64,000 bases of DNA from Mesocentrotus franciscanus (Eukaryota > Echinodermata > Echinoidea > Camarodonta > Strongylocentrotidae): the NCBI GenBank assembly GCA_037976565.1, contig CP137679.1:14076780-14140779 (forward strand), in the 5' to 3' direction. The translations under genes and the position numbers were made by a program. The stretch's first letter is position 1; each line of letters opens with the position of its first letter. This document shows, piece by piece, positions 19,451 to 30,991 of this stretch. Below the pieces are notes generated by a model. The model searched no databases and was not told where the DNA came from. It saw only the letters and a program-made list of their open reading frames with translations.

Positions 19451-22380
19451 CAAAACTAGATGGAACTTCAACTGCGCGCAGTCGATGATGCCTCCGCCAT
19501 AGAGCAATTTTACAAACCAAAATGGAAGCAATTTTTAAAATTCAAGTTTGATTGTAATCCATCTGTTGGTTCTAATGATAACGCGATCACGAGCTATTTT
19601 AGGATACATAATGAGCCCTGTGACCTTTGACCTCGTGACCCCAAATCTAATCAGTTCATTGGCTCTGCAAGATACATACATGACCCAAGTTTGGCGGTAA
19701 TCCATCAATCGGTTCTTGAGATAATGTGATCACAAGCTATTTTGCATACATAACGAGCCCTGTGACCTTTGACCTCGTGACCCCAAAATCTAATCAGTTC
19801 ATTAGCTCTGCAAGATACATACATGACCCAAGTTTGGCGGTAATCCATCAATCGGTTCTTGAGATAACGCGATCACAAGCTATTTTTGCATACATAATGA
19901 GCCCTGTGACCTTTGACCTTTGACCTCGTGACCCCAAAATCTAATCAGTTCATTAGCTCTGCAAGATACATACATGACCCAAGTTTGGCGGTAATCCATC
20001 AATCGGTTCTTGAGATAACGCGATCACGAGCTATTTTTGCATACATAATGAGCCTTGTGACCTTTGACCTTGGACCTCGTGACCCCAAAATCTAATCACT
20101 TCATTAGCTCTGCAAGATACATACATGACCCGAGTTTGGCGGTAATCCATCAATTGGTTCTTGAGATAACGCGATCACGAGAACGGGACGTACGTACGGA
20201 CGTACGTACGGACGTACGTACGGACGGACGGACAACCAGAAAACATAATGCCTCCGGCTACGTTGTAGCGGAGGCATAAAAACATTCATAATGATAAAAA
20301 GCATTATTGTAAGTAAGCAAACTTCAGTGTTCTATTACTTATATTTCAGCATGTAACAACCTATATACCCCTTTGTTAAGATTTTGTTAACATTATGTAC
20401 TTTAACAGATAATGATGCTGTAGTAAAGAGTTATGGACCAACTCTTTCACAGCTCTGAGATGTATGAAAAGCAAGGTAGGCCTTGGATATACATGTAATG
20501 TAACTGACAGCAAAATTACAATTTTGCAGTTACAAATATGTATTGCGGTTTTGAAAACCACTCGCACAAAGATATAAAAGAAGTCTTCACATGTCTACAC
20601 ATCTTGCCCCAATCCTTAATAGCATGAACACAAAGAGCGTGACGAAAATCTCTTAAATATGTCAATGACCGAGTCTTTGCTCATCAATATCCCCATAACA
20701 ATGCATTTGGGTTTCTTCAAGTGTTCTCCAACATCTTCCATCAGATTCTTCCATTCTTTGGAAATGGCTTCATACCAATACCACTTGCATCTTGAATGCT
20801 AAGTCACATGAAAAACTAGAGAGTTACTTGACCTATTGTGACCTAAGGTCAAGCCGAAAATTGAGAAATTTGTCATTTTGTGTACAAAATGAATGGCAAA
20901 GTGAAGTTTCTAGTTTGGTCTATAAATCAGCATAATTTTACTCTTTAGAGTTTAGTTATCATTTATTCAAGCAAAATATTGATACGTAACAACCTCAAGT
21001 ATCAGAAGTCCTAAAACAATACAATACATAAGATTAAGAATTAATAACAATAGAATACAAAAGAAGTTCATAAAACAATGAAATACATAAGAATTGAAAT
21101 AGACATGGACAATTTTTTTATGTGATAATGCCCGATAGGCTTTTTAGAAACTTTTGCCACAAAATCAACTCTGTAAAAGCTTTATTTATGTAATTGTTAA
21201 TAAAAATCATTATTCATGAATTTGATTTGCATAAATTAGCATAATTGATAAAATAAGTAATTTTCAGCAAAATTATAGTGAGGTCTCTTCCTTTATGCAA
21301 TTGCATAAATTAGCATAATTGATAAAATAAGCAATTTTCAGCAAAATAATAGTGAGGTCTCTTCCTTTGCGCAATTTCTCAAGACGCGTGCCAAATTTCG
21401 AGGCAATCGGCCCCCCCCAGTCAGGAGGTGGTCAAAATAGCCCAGTTAAGTACGGGTTAAGTAACGGAACATATTTCAAGTGGTTCTTGACATATCATGA
21501 CAAGTCCTATACATGTAGTCTGAATTTTTCAAGTTGACCTCTATGACCTTTGACATACATGTACTCCAAAATCTAATCTGATCGTTTTCCTATGGTGATA
21601 TATATACTATCCATAAGTTTGAAGTTTAAAATCTCAAATGGTTCTTGAGATATCGCGATAACGAGCTGAAGACATGGAATTTCACAAGTTGACCTCTGTG
21701 ACCCTTGACCTACATGCTCCAAAATCTAAACAGATCGTCTTCCTATGGTGATACATACTATCATTAAGTTTGAAGTGAAAATTCTCCAGTGGTTCTTGAG
21801 ATATCGCGATAACGATCTCAATGTATGGAATTTCATAAGTTGACCTCTGTGACCCTTGACCTTTGACCTACGTGCTCCAAAATATAATCAGATTGTTTTC
21901 CTATAGTGATACACACTATCACTAAGTTTGAAGTTTAAATCTCCAGTGGTTCTTGAGATATCATGATAACAATCTCAATGTATGGAATTTCATAAGTTGA
22001 CCTCTGTGACCCTTGACCTTTGACATACGTGCTCCAAAATCTAATCAGATCGTCTTCCTATGGTGATACATACTATCCTTAAGTTTGAAGTTTAAATCTC
22101 AAATGGTTCTTGAGATATCGCGCTAACAAACTCAATACAAGGAATTTCATAAGTTGACCTCTGTGACCTGTGACCTTTGACCTACGTACTCCAAAATCTA
22201 ATCAGATCGTCTTCCTATGGTGATAAATACTATTCCCGAGTCTTAAGTTTAAATCTTAAATGGTTCTTGAGATATTGTGATAACGGTCAAACGGGACGGA
22301 CGTACGGACGGACGTACGGACGTACGGACGGACAACCCGAAAACATGATGCCTCCGGCACCACCTTCGGTGGCGGAGGCA
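19451..22380 (+). mobile_element. Satellite-bearing insertion in the promoter of copy B
   Basis: Absent from units 1 and 3, where the flanks join as GCTATAAAA or GCTAAAA. It holds two tandem arrays. The first (about 19580-20180) has roughly 145-base repeats with TGACCTTTGACCTCGTGACC and TTCTTGAGATAACGCGATCA. The second (about 21530-22280) has TTGACCTCTGTGACC and GGTTCTTGAGATATCGCGAT. Each array ends in ACGGACGTACGGACGG-like sequence and a hairpin built on TGCCTCCGGC/GCGGAGGCA (20248-20275, 22349-22380). The middle has a two-copy ~68-base repeat (about 21230-21370). No coding capacity. Probably a composite non-autonomous element inserted at TA. Confidence 0.75.
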
Positions 22381-22420
22381 TAAAAAGGAAAAGGGGCGGC
22401 AACATTAGTAATCATCGGTT
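22370..22420 (+). promoter_or_regulatory. Rebuilt core promoter of gene copy B
   Basis: The satellite insertion split the ancestral TATA box. The element's last bases joined to the old flank give CATAAAAAGG (about 22379), a TATA-like motif at the same distance from the conserved leader (GGCGGCAACATTAGTAATC). Function is inferred. Confidence 0.4.
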
Positions 22421-22488
22421 GTTAGCCAGTGCAAGAACGGGAATTTTCAACGGTTCGTGCTCACAGTGTTTTGACTAGCCGTAACAAA

Positions 22489-25345
22489 ATGGTATGTTTT
22501 TGCTTTCTGCTTTTAAAGTCGTTTTGAAGATCTTATTTCTAGAATATTTTAGGATAAATGATATACTTGTAAATGATCATAACAAGAACTTAAAATTCCA
22601 TGGTATTGTATAGGCTAGAGGTCTTTATGACAAAAATATATCTCATGAAGAGAAGCATTCCTTAAATTTGGTGTATATTACAAATTGTTTTTAAAATAGC
22701 TGTAACGCATGGATTTGTTCTTACAAACATCAATAAAATTATATAATGTTTCTTATTGACAGTTTGTAGCAATCTAAAATTGTTCAAACTACGTTTTAGG
22801 TAGAGAGAAGGAGGTAGAGTAGGTTACACACAATTGGCCGAATACATACATCTAGCAAGAGCAATAACTATTATATTGTAATACAAATCCAATGTTAATC
22901 TTTTTATCAATTTATTTCTTTGTGATAATGATATATATATATATATACATATATATGAAAAGAAAAAAGGAACATTGAAAAGACAAGCTAGTCATTTCTC
23001 TCTTTTGATTTCACACATTTTGTATGCATATATATATATTTATTTATATACATATACATTATACATTATACATGTACATATGTAGGCGTGTATGTGTGTT
23101 TCTTTGTGAGGGTGTGTATGTGTGCGTGTGCGCGTATGTTTATTTGTGCTCTAGACATAGATTACAAGGGTTCTTCCATAAACTCTTGGACCCTCATACT
23201 TATATATTATAGTTTTACTACCCCCATATCAAGTGATATCTCAGGATATCTCACAATGATGCAAATATGGATACTAGCTCCTTCATTCCTCTAGAGCCCC
23301 CTATTTTCACTTCAATATGTCATTTCTATTTCACACTTTGAACCAGCATTTCAAATTTGCGATCATCATCTTCATACTCCGTCTACAGTCCCAGAGTGAG
23401 TGTTCAAATTAAATTTAATATTTACGAAAAACAATCCAATAAAGATATATTTCGTTGTAAAAATCTTGGATCAACTTTTAAATTTACATCAGATCTTGTG
23501 TAGAATATTTCTGTTAGTCTGAAGACATGGGCTACCCCATTGAGTTATAGCAATTTACAAATGAAGTCAGAGTGTTGAAGACCACCACTGAATTCAAACA
23601 GAATACCAGTCACACAAAAGAGACCCACTCTAGACCGACAACCGACCAAAGAATTACACTAACCTGAACGGCCATGAATTACTCGGAATGAAGTCAGTTT
23701 GCTGATGTGACAAGGACCTCAGTCACAATGCCAAACACACTCAAAGCTGACTCTAAACCGAGCGATTCTTGGCCTGTCGGGATAATGTAGATTGTCATCC
23801 GGTCTGTTATCGGTCCGGTGTCGTCATTTTTTGTGTGGCTGGGGTATATATATATATATATATATACATGTACATGTATATACATGTATAAAAGGTACAT
23901 GTTTTAGAATTATATCATGACATGCTTCAAACTGGTATTCTTGCTGATGAATCATGCCCGTTGATAACACAAGATGTCTGTCCCTATGGTGTCTCCGAAC
24001 GAACTGGGGACGTAGTCAAGTTGGTTCCCAAGTATCTACCACGTGACCATCCGGAATATGACGTCCGAACGCCGGAAGAAGTGAGGGACAAAATAAATCT
24101 GTACTGCGCACAACCGGGTAGGAGACGTATCTATTTGCTTGGAAGATTTTGGGGCATTCTTGATTCTCTATCATACAAATTGATTTGTTTTTTGTTATTT
24201 TAGCCCATAATAAAGTATTTCATCCATGATCGTGAAGCAACTGTGCTTTAAAAGTGACACTTTATTTAAAATAAGCCAATTTGTTTCAAGGAATCATTTT
24301 AAGAAACACAGTTATTTTCATAGTCGTGTATTTCCCCCTCAAATACGAAGTGAATATTAACACACTGCAGAACTTAATATATTATTTATCATCATAACAA
24401 AGTCAAAAGTGTTCCCATTTGAATATATCAGTGACATGCATGCCCCGCCCCCTACAAATAAAGTAAATGACAAATGATGTAAGCGAAATGTAGCAGTATA
24501 TATTATCATTAAAGAAATTTTTTTTTTGCATTCGGAAATAGTATAAAACTATCATTTAATATTTTGGTGATACATTTTGACAGCTTCTTCCTGCATTGAA
24601 TTCTTTAATCATTTTCCCTTATTATCTGAACATTTACTCTATACAAAACAAAATCGTAGAAGGATCATAATCAATATATAAAATGAATAATGCAAGTTTT
24701 TGACATACTTCCTCTCGAGTGCATCAAATATTTAGAAGTCTATCGAAATTCATTTAAATAAAAAATTAAAGCTTACCAGAGGGATTTCAGACACAGCAGC
24801 AACTAATGTCTACCATCCGTATTTCGACTATTGAAATACAATGCCTTGTAACGGGTCAAATACAATGGTTTGTATCCAGGCTGTTTAAGAAGAATATATT
24901 TGTAAACCGGTGTAGTCCTTACCATTCTTCCTTTTTCTTTTCTTCTTCTTCTTCTTCTTCTTCTTCTTCTTCTTCTTCTTCTTCTTCTTCTCTTCCTTCT
25001 CCTCATCCTTTTTCTTCATCATTATCTTCTTCTTTTTCCTCTCTTCCTCCTCCTCTTTCTCCCACAACCACCACGACTACTATTACTACTACTACAACTA
25101 CTACTACATTTACTACTAATCCTACTACTACAACTATTTCTACTACTACTACTACTACTTCATTTACTATTACTTCTTCTTCTTTTTCTCCTTCTTGTTC
25201 TTGTTCTTCTACTTCATCATCATCATCATCTTATTCTACTTCTTCTCCTCCTCCTCCTCCCCCTTCTTCGCCTCCCCATTTACATCATATATTAATACTA
25301 CAACTGATACTAATAATACTAATACTACCTCTTCTACTACTTCTT

Positions 25346-25386
<41 letters not shown>

Positions 25387-25719
25387 GCTACTACTTCTAC
25401 TACTCTACTACTACTACTACTACTACTACTACCACTACTACTACTACTACTACTTCTACTAAACTACTATACTACCACTAACTCTTCTTCTTCTTCTCTT
25501 CCTACGTACTCCTTTCTCCTTCTCCTCCTCCACCGTCACCTTTCCTTTTCTTTCATTCCTTGTATTTCATCAGCGTGTGATTCCCAGGTGTGTTTTAATG
25601 GAGGCACTTGCATGGAGGAACTCACTGGATTTCGCTGCATCTGCCGGGAATTTGATTTCGGATTGCATTGTGAACAATTGGACCTATATGGTTTGATGTT
25701 GTTTTACGGCTTAATATAA
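22489..25719 (+). CDS. Gene copy B: shortened secreted EGF-like gene, splice site damaged
   Basis: Recognisable exons are 22489-22491 (ATG), 23347-23395 (signal peptide HFKFAIIIFILRLQSQ), 23935-24117 (three-cysteine module) and 25574-25719 (EGF, stop TAA). The 36-nt and SRCR exons are missing because about 2.6 kb between AT microsatellites was deleted. The acceptor before 23935 reads CAAACTG instead of CAAACAG, so that exon is probably skipped. As every junction is phase 1, exon 2 can still join the EGF exon, giving about 65 aa: signal peptide, one EGF-like domain and the tail QLDLYGLMLFYGLI. With the middle exon kept, the product would be about 126 aa with an odd cysteine count. It may be a functional mini-gene or a pseudogene in decay; no internal stop is present. 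AATAAA at 26057 is a possible polyadenylation signal. Confidence 0.6.
23347..23395 (+). CDS. Signal-peptide exon of copy B
   Basis: Borders CCAG and GTGAGT are intact. Differs from copy A by Leu to Phe and Gln to Arg in the signal peptide plus a silent change; the hydrophobic core is preserved. Confidence 0.75.
23606..23843. mobile_element. GACCGAC-type element, shortened copy in intron of copy B
   Basis: Starts CCAGTCACACAAAAGAGACC and ends CGGTCCGGTGTCGTC...GTGTGGCTGGG. Internally deleted relative to 1991-2660. Its right end abuts the AT microsatellite where the exon-removing deletion occurred. Confidence 0.55.
23935..24117 (+). pseudogene. Three-cysteine module exon of copy B with lost acceptor
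   Basis: Coding sequence is open and matches copies A and C (GILADESCPLITQDVCPYG ... INLYCAQPG), donor GTAGGA intact. The two bases before the exon are TG, not AG. The nearest AG downstream lies inside the exon (after ATAACACA), so using it would remove the first cysteine. The exon is therefore likely skipped. Confidence 0.65.
24941..25530 (+). repeat. TTC and ACT trinucleotide microsatellite block, copy B intron
   Basis: TTC runs (about 24941-24992) and long ACT/CTA runs (to about 25475), then TTCTTC, directly upstream of the EGF exon. Open frames across it are artefacts. Confidence 0.9.
25574..25719 (+). CDS. EGF-like terminal exon of copy B
   Basis: Acceptor ATCAG. Encodes ACDSQVCFNGGTCMEELTG, then FRCICREFDFGLHCEQ with C-x4-C-x5-C-x8-C-x-C-x8-C spacing, then a 12-residue hydrophobic tail LDLYGLMLFYGLI and TAA. 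Many amino acid differences from A and C lie between the cysteines. Confidence 0.88.
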
Positions 25720-26062
25720 TCATGGGATAGTTATTCCTTCGAGCATTAATTTTTCGAATGTCTTCAGTGTAAACATTATCTGCACATGATTTAGAAGGGT
25801 TGTCATGCAGCCAATCAGTGCCGAAATGTGTTATTCTGCAAAGCATTCGTGTTGGACAAAGAAATTCTTCTGTTAATTGTTGTCTGTTACTTTGAGCCAT
25901 TCTTCACGAGTGGAAAACGAGCATTTATGTTTCAATCGGCAAATAAGGCAAAGAAAAGTTTAATTCTCTCAATGTTTAAAGCGCAATCCAACCCTTCTAA
26001 TAAGTTCATTTGAATGAACGCATACAAATCAGAGAAACAGAATGGCGAAAGTTTGAAATAAA

Positions 26063-26930
26063 TCGGACCAATATTAAGAAAGTTATGAATGTTTGAAATA
26101 TGAGATCACTACAGCTGTGCGAATCTCAAATCGGCAATTTTGTCAGTAGATTGTGACGTAGTGACGGATTACTCTCCCGTTTGTCGCGTACAAAAATATC
26201 ACTTATTTCTGTTTTTCTTCCAAGTGCCTTCACCCTCGGGGCACTACTCAAAATATATCATGGATAGTACATTATTACAGATCCTCTAACAAGAACAGAC
26301 CATCCCGAGTCATACATTTATGAAAAGTTGACATTTTAGTCCTTTTGTGTATTGGAGCAAATGGGAAAGTTGTACGCCACTACATCACAAAGACATTATC
26401 AATTCAGTCAATTTGAACTGAGAGCCCATACCTATAGTGATTGCAACTTTTAAAAATTAGTAACTTTCTAATTTTTTGTCCGATTTCATTCAAACGTTTA
26501 TCAGTATGCTTCTTTGATTTTTCTGCTTTATTCCAGACAAGTTTCCTATCAAGGTTGGATTTCCCTTTAAGTTTAAGCCAAGACCTATTACTAGGTTCAC
26601 TCACCTGAATATATGTCGTGAGATCACTTTCACGCAAACCATTTCATGTATATGATTATGATAATAATACTTATCATAATTATGAAAGATTGAATGGAAA
26701 TCTAAAATAAAATGAGTAAAATGGGAACACGCATGCTAGTCGGGTAAAATATTACACAATATGAAGTTAATTTTACCCAATTAGAGGTAGATTTTACAGA
26801 ATACTTTGTACGATTTCACCCATCATTTTTGGTGTATGTTCCTTATATATATATATAATGTTTGAAAATTTTACCCAACCCTTTTTAGGGTGTAAATTTG
26901 ATATACTGGAAGTGATGATGATAATAATTA
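26063..26930. other. 3' flank of copy B, no gene seen
   Basis: AT-rich. Includes a diverged copy of the dispersed repeat also found at 12600-12760 (GAGATCACTA..., TTGTGACGTA) and GGGTAAAAT/ATTTTACCC motifs near 26745-26880, collinear with 7850-7990 and 62960-63110. Confidence 0.5.
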
Positions 26931-27937
26931 TCATGTTTCCGCCGCATCAAATTCAAGCTTCCCAAACCTTGCGCAATTTAGAAAATTGCATCGCTGATAT
27001 TGACGCCTGGATGAAGTCACATTCTTTGCTATTAAATCACAGTAAATGCGAATACATTCTTTTCGGCTCAAAATCTCAGTTGAACAAATTAAATATAGAC
27101 TCCATTTCTATTTCCGGTAACACCATTCCTTTATCAAATTCATGTCGCGATCTTGGCGTTATTCTTGATTCTCAAATGTCTATGTCTAAACAAATCACCA
27201 GCATTTCCAGATCAGTTCGCTATCAATTGCGCAATATTGGCTTCATACGGAAATATCTGACTCGTTCGGCAACAGAGAAACTTGTTCACTCACTTATTTC
27301 TTCACGTCTGGATTTCGGCAACAGTCTACTCTATAATTTACCAAATTCACAAATTGCACAGTTACAAAAACTACAAAACGCAGCTGCACGCATCATTTCT
27401 CTGTCAAGCAAACGTAGTCACATTACCCCTATCTTACAAAATCTCCATTGGTTGCCCGTAAAAGAACGTATAATCTTCAAAATCCTTCTTTAGTTCATCA
27501 AATCATGAACAGAACAGCTCCTGAATACAACCAGTCTTTAGTTCACCTCTACCAACCCACACGTACCCTCCGATCCTCCAACTCTGGTCTTCTACATATA
27601 CCACCTTCAAAGAAATCTTGGGGGGAACGAGCTTTTGCTCATGCCGGACCAGCCCTGTGGAATTCACTTCCACATGGGCTGAAGATCTCCGATTCTTCAA
27701 CGTCTTTTAAGAGCAACCTTAAATCCCATTTGTTCAATTTTGCGTTTTGAAGACAGACATTCATTCATTCTTTCATTTTTGTATTTTCTTTCTTATGTAA
27801 ATGTACACGATTCTTTGTCATGATGTAATGTAATACCTAATATTTTGAAGCGCCTTGAGCATTTAATTAAAATGGATAATGGCGCTATATAAATCTCATG
27901 TATTATAATTATTATTATTATTATTATTATTATTATA
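26931..27937 (+). mobile_element. 5'-truncated CR1/L2-like LINE unique to unit 2
   Basis: An open frame of about 185 codons carries the reverse transcriptase thumb and C-terminal region (WMKSHSLLLNHSKCEYILFG, CRDLGVILDSQMSMSKQI). After a one-base frameshift near 27488 it continues with LVHQIMNRTAPEYNQSL, AFAHAGPALWNSLPHGLKI and a stop at 27748-27750. The 3' untranslated part has AGCGCCTTGAGC...AATGGCGCTATATAAAT, a stem typical of this group, and an ATT tail (27907-27937). Units 1 and 3 lack it. With one frameshift it is much younger than the LINE at 28560. Confidence 0.85.
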
Positions 27938-28149
27938 ACAGAAGTTATGAATATTAATATTTTCGTGCAAAGCAGGTGAGTATTGACAATATTCTCACTT
28001 TTACAATTGAAAAACCGGTATATCTCACTATGGCTGCTTGTTTATTTGTCTCTAAATTACATTTGTGTCGAAGATTCGTTTGAAATGTATAAAAATGAGA
28101 ATTTTATCCGCAGAAATTAAAGTGTTTTGATAATTACATTACCTTATTG

Positions 28150-28300
28150 ACGGCTTTAAGTCCTCTCCGACGGACTTGATAAAGAGGATTAATCCCTTAT
28201 CAAAGGGCACTAAAGCGCATAGACTTGGTTTCGAACCCGGAACGTCCCGGTTACGAGATCACTGCTCTACCTCAGAGCCATCGCGCCTCTCTCCTGATAA
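28150..28300 (-). repeat. tRNA-derived SINE, reverse orientation (unit 2)
   Basis: Counterpart of 8955-9115 with the same boxes on the minus strand; the tail part is shorter. Confidence 0.75.
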
Positions 28301-28559
28301 GTGCCTCCTTTTCACTAATATTTCCTTTCGTCGCTTACGAAATGCGCCATTTTAAGTTTCTCAACATGGACATATCTCGCTTTAAAGAACTCATGAACTG
28401 ATTTAAGCAGCTTTTGATTTGTAACAACGGTTATAGGCTTACATTATCGCTACTACCATAACGTAAGGCAGTGGAGCACAATGTCCCCAATATTGCTAGA
28501 GCGAAGATTGCTCCTTTTCAAAGCATAGTATTCAAGCTCACGTTAATGCTATTAAATAC

Positions 28560-30991
28560 ATATATACATACGGGGAGTAGGTGTTGGAGTTTATGTCCTT
28601 TCTTCTTTAAAATATAAAATGTTGTTGTTCAATATTAATCATGCTGAATCACTTTGGCTTGAGGTTCAGATTGATGGTTGTTCTGTCGTTGTAAGTGTCA
28701 TTTATTATAGGAAACCAAACACTGATATTGTTGAGTTTCAAGATAGTTTGCTGTCTGTGTTAGAACAGGTTAGAGTTGATAAAAAGCTATGTATTTTAAT
28801 GGGTGATTTCAATATTGATATTCATAATCCCGGTATAAGTGCTGAAATGTTTCTCACTTCCTTGGTGTGTTTGGTAATGCAACAATTGATAAAGTCTCTT
28901 ACTAGGGTACAATCTTTGTCAGGTTCTTTAATTGATCATTTTTATACAAATATGGGTGCAAATGTGCTGGGACAATTTTAACTGACATTTCAGATAATTT
29001 CCCTATTTTTGCTGTTTTAGAAAATAAATTCATTAAATCACAACCACAGGGAGAGTTACAATAAAGAAGCTATGAATATTATGAGAACGACAAGTTTTGA
29101 GATAGTTTACTCTCAGAATCCTGGGGAAGTGTATATGAATGTACTGATGTTAATAAGGCGTATAACTTATTGATTGTCTATGTATACTCTGTTTCCAAGA
29201 CGTATTGTAAAACAGCCTCTGAGGAACTAATACTTCAACAAGCTCTGCTTCTATTTAGTCCCTCTTTTCTCGTGCCATTACTATTATATTTGTCTTGTTT
29301 CATTATATATTTTTTGTAATATACTTATATTAAATTGCAAATAACATTGCAATTCAATTGTATTAAGTTTTGCATGAGAAATAAAATCATTTGAATCTAT
29401 ACAAAATATATATTTGTACAAATATTTATAGATTTGTGTGATAGACATGCTCCGAATGTTCATCGGCACTCTTCTAGGAGAAATAATGATATATCATGGA
29501 TAACCAGAGATATTAAGAAGTCAATTAAGAGAAAACATAAATTGTTTGGTAAAGTAATAAAATCAAACTATAATGAAGATAATTTGGAAAGATATAAGAC
29601 ATAGAAATATTTTAACCACAATTTTGAGGAATGCAAAGATAAAATGTTACAGTGATTTAAATTAATCAATTATTGAAGAGTGGGAATGATAAAGCAATAT
29701 TGTCGCACGTAGACAAACTCTGTTTTTGATATTAATGATAACAAGAAAGTTGTAACTTCAAGTAAAGAAAGAGCAGAAGGTTTTAATGCGTTTTTGTGAA
29801 TGTTGGGCCTAACCGTGCTATATCTGTCGATTGTACTTTTGACGATAATAGCACAGTTAAAGATTACTTTAGTAATGGAGCAACAGACTCTTTTGTGGGG
29901 ACCCAAATACACATTTTGAGGTTAAGGACCATTTATTAACTTTGAATATAAAGAAAGCATGTAGTTTTGATGATATTTCAGCTCGATTGCTGAAAGATGC
30001 TGCTGATTTAATTGCAAGACCATTGGCTTATATTTTAACCAATCATTATTGTTGGGTGTGGTTCCAGAGGCGATGAAAGAAGCTAAAGGTACACCTATTT
30101 TTTTTAAGGAGAGAGAGAAAAATACCAGGTAATTACCGGCCAATCTCAGTGTTGCCTATTTTAGCAAAGGTATTTGAGAAATTAGTAAATAAGAGGCTAC
30201 TTGATTATTTTGAAAGATGTCTAGCGATGTCTTGTATAAGCACCAATATGGTTTTCGTAAACACTGTAGTACAAAGTTGTCGCTAATCAATTTTGTTAAT
30301 GATGTTCTAAAATCGTTGGATAAGGCCTAAAAAAAAAAGATGTTGTATTGTCCTTTGCGACCGACCCAAACATCTTGAAATCTATGGTCGGCTTTTTAAA
30401 AAAGTTTTTTTTCCGTTTTTTAGAAAAAAATATGTATTAAAGCATTCAAAACTGAGAAAGATCGGCCCAAAGAAAGAGAAAAAAGAAGAAAAAAAGATTT
30501 AAAAAAAAAAAATTCCGACCGACCGACCCATTTTTGGGCACCTAAAGGGCAATACAACATCTTTTTTTTTAGGCCTAATGGTAGTATAACCTTATTTTCG
30601 TATAACCGTATTCCTAGATTTTCAGAAAGCTTTTAATACGATAGACCATACAATACTGGCTAGTAAACTAGAACATTATGGAATTAGGGGAATACCACTT
30701 CAGTGGTATAACGATTATTTTTATGATAGATTTCAGCTTGTGAATTATGATGGATATGGCACATTACGACAGATGACACCGTATGGTGTTCCTGAGGAGT
30801 CAGTGTTGGGACTTACATAATACATGTATTTGATATTTCGATAAGGTGTACACGTGGTGTAAATTGAATAAACTTACAGTAAATTTGTTAAAAACTAATT
30901 ATTTACTTATAAGAGGGATTAGACAACCAGTAGTAATTCAAGGAGTATTGAAAATAGCCGAAACCGAAATAAATAAGGTTGATGTTGCATC
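28560..30991 (+). mobile_element. CR1/jockey-group LINE, first part (unit 2)
   Basis: Collinear with the unit 1 LINE: endonuclease with LMGDFNIDIHNPG, LTRVQSLSGSLIDHFYTN, then RT pieces and PYGVPEESVLG (the unit 1 copy still has VPQGSVLG). It keeps about 370 bases (29670-30060) that unit 1 lost. Interrupted at 30992 by a hAT-like element; the rest continues at 33357. Nonfunctional: multiple stops. Confidence 0.8.
30324..30575. mobile_element. Short inverted-repeat MITE inside the LINE (unit 2)
   Basis: Same insertion as 10794-11055, with GGCCTAAAAAA at the left and TTTTTTAGGCC at the right and TGTTGTATTG inverted arms. Confidence 0.7.

Noticed and set aside
19580..22280. CRISPR array
   Set aside because: Regular repeats exist but units are ~145 bases without unique spacers, and the genome is eukaryotic.
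24803..25470. Poly-Arg, poly-Ser and poly-Thr open frames on both strands
   Set aside because: Microsatellite translation in the intron of copy B.
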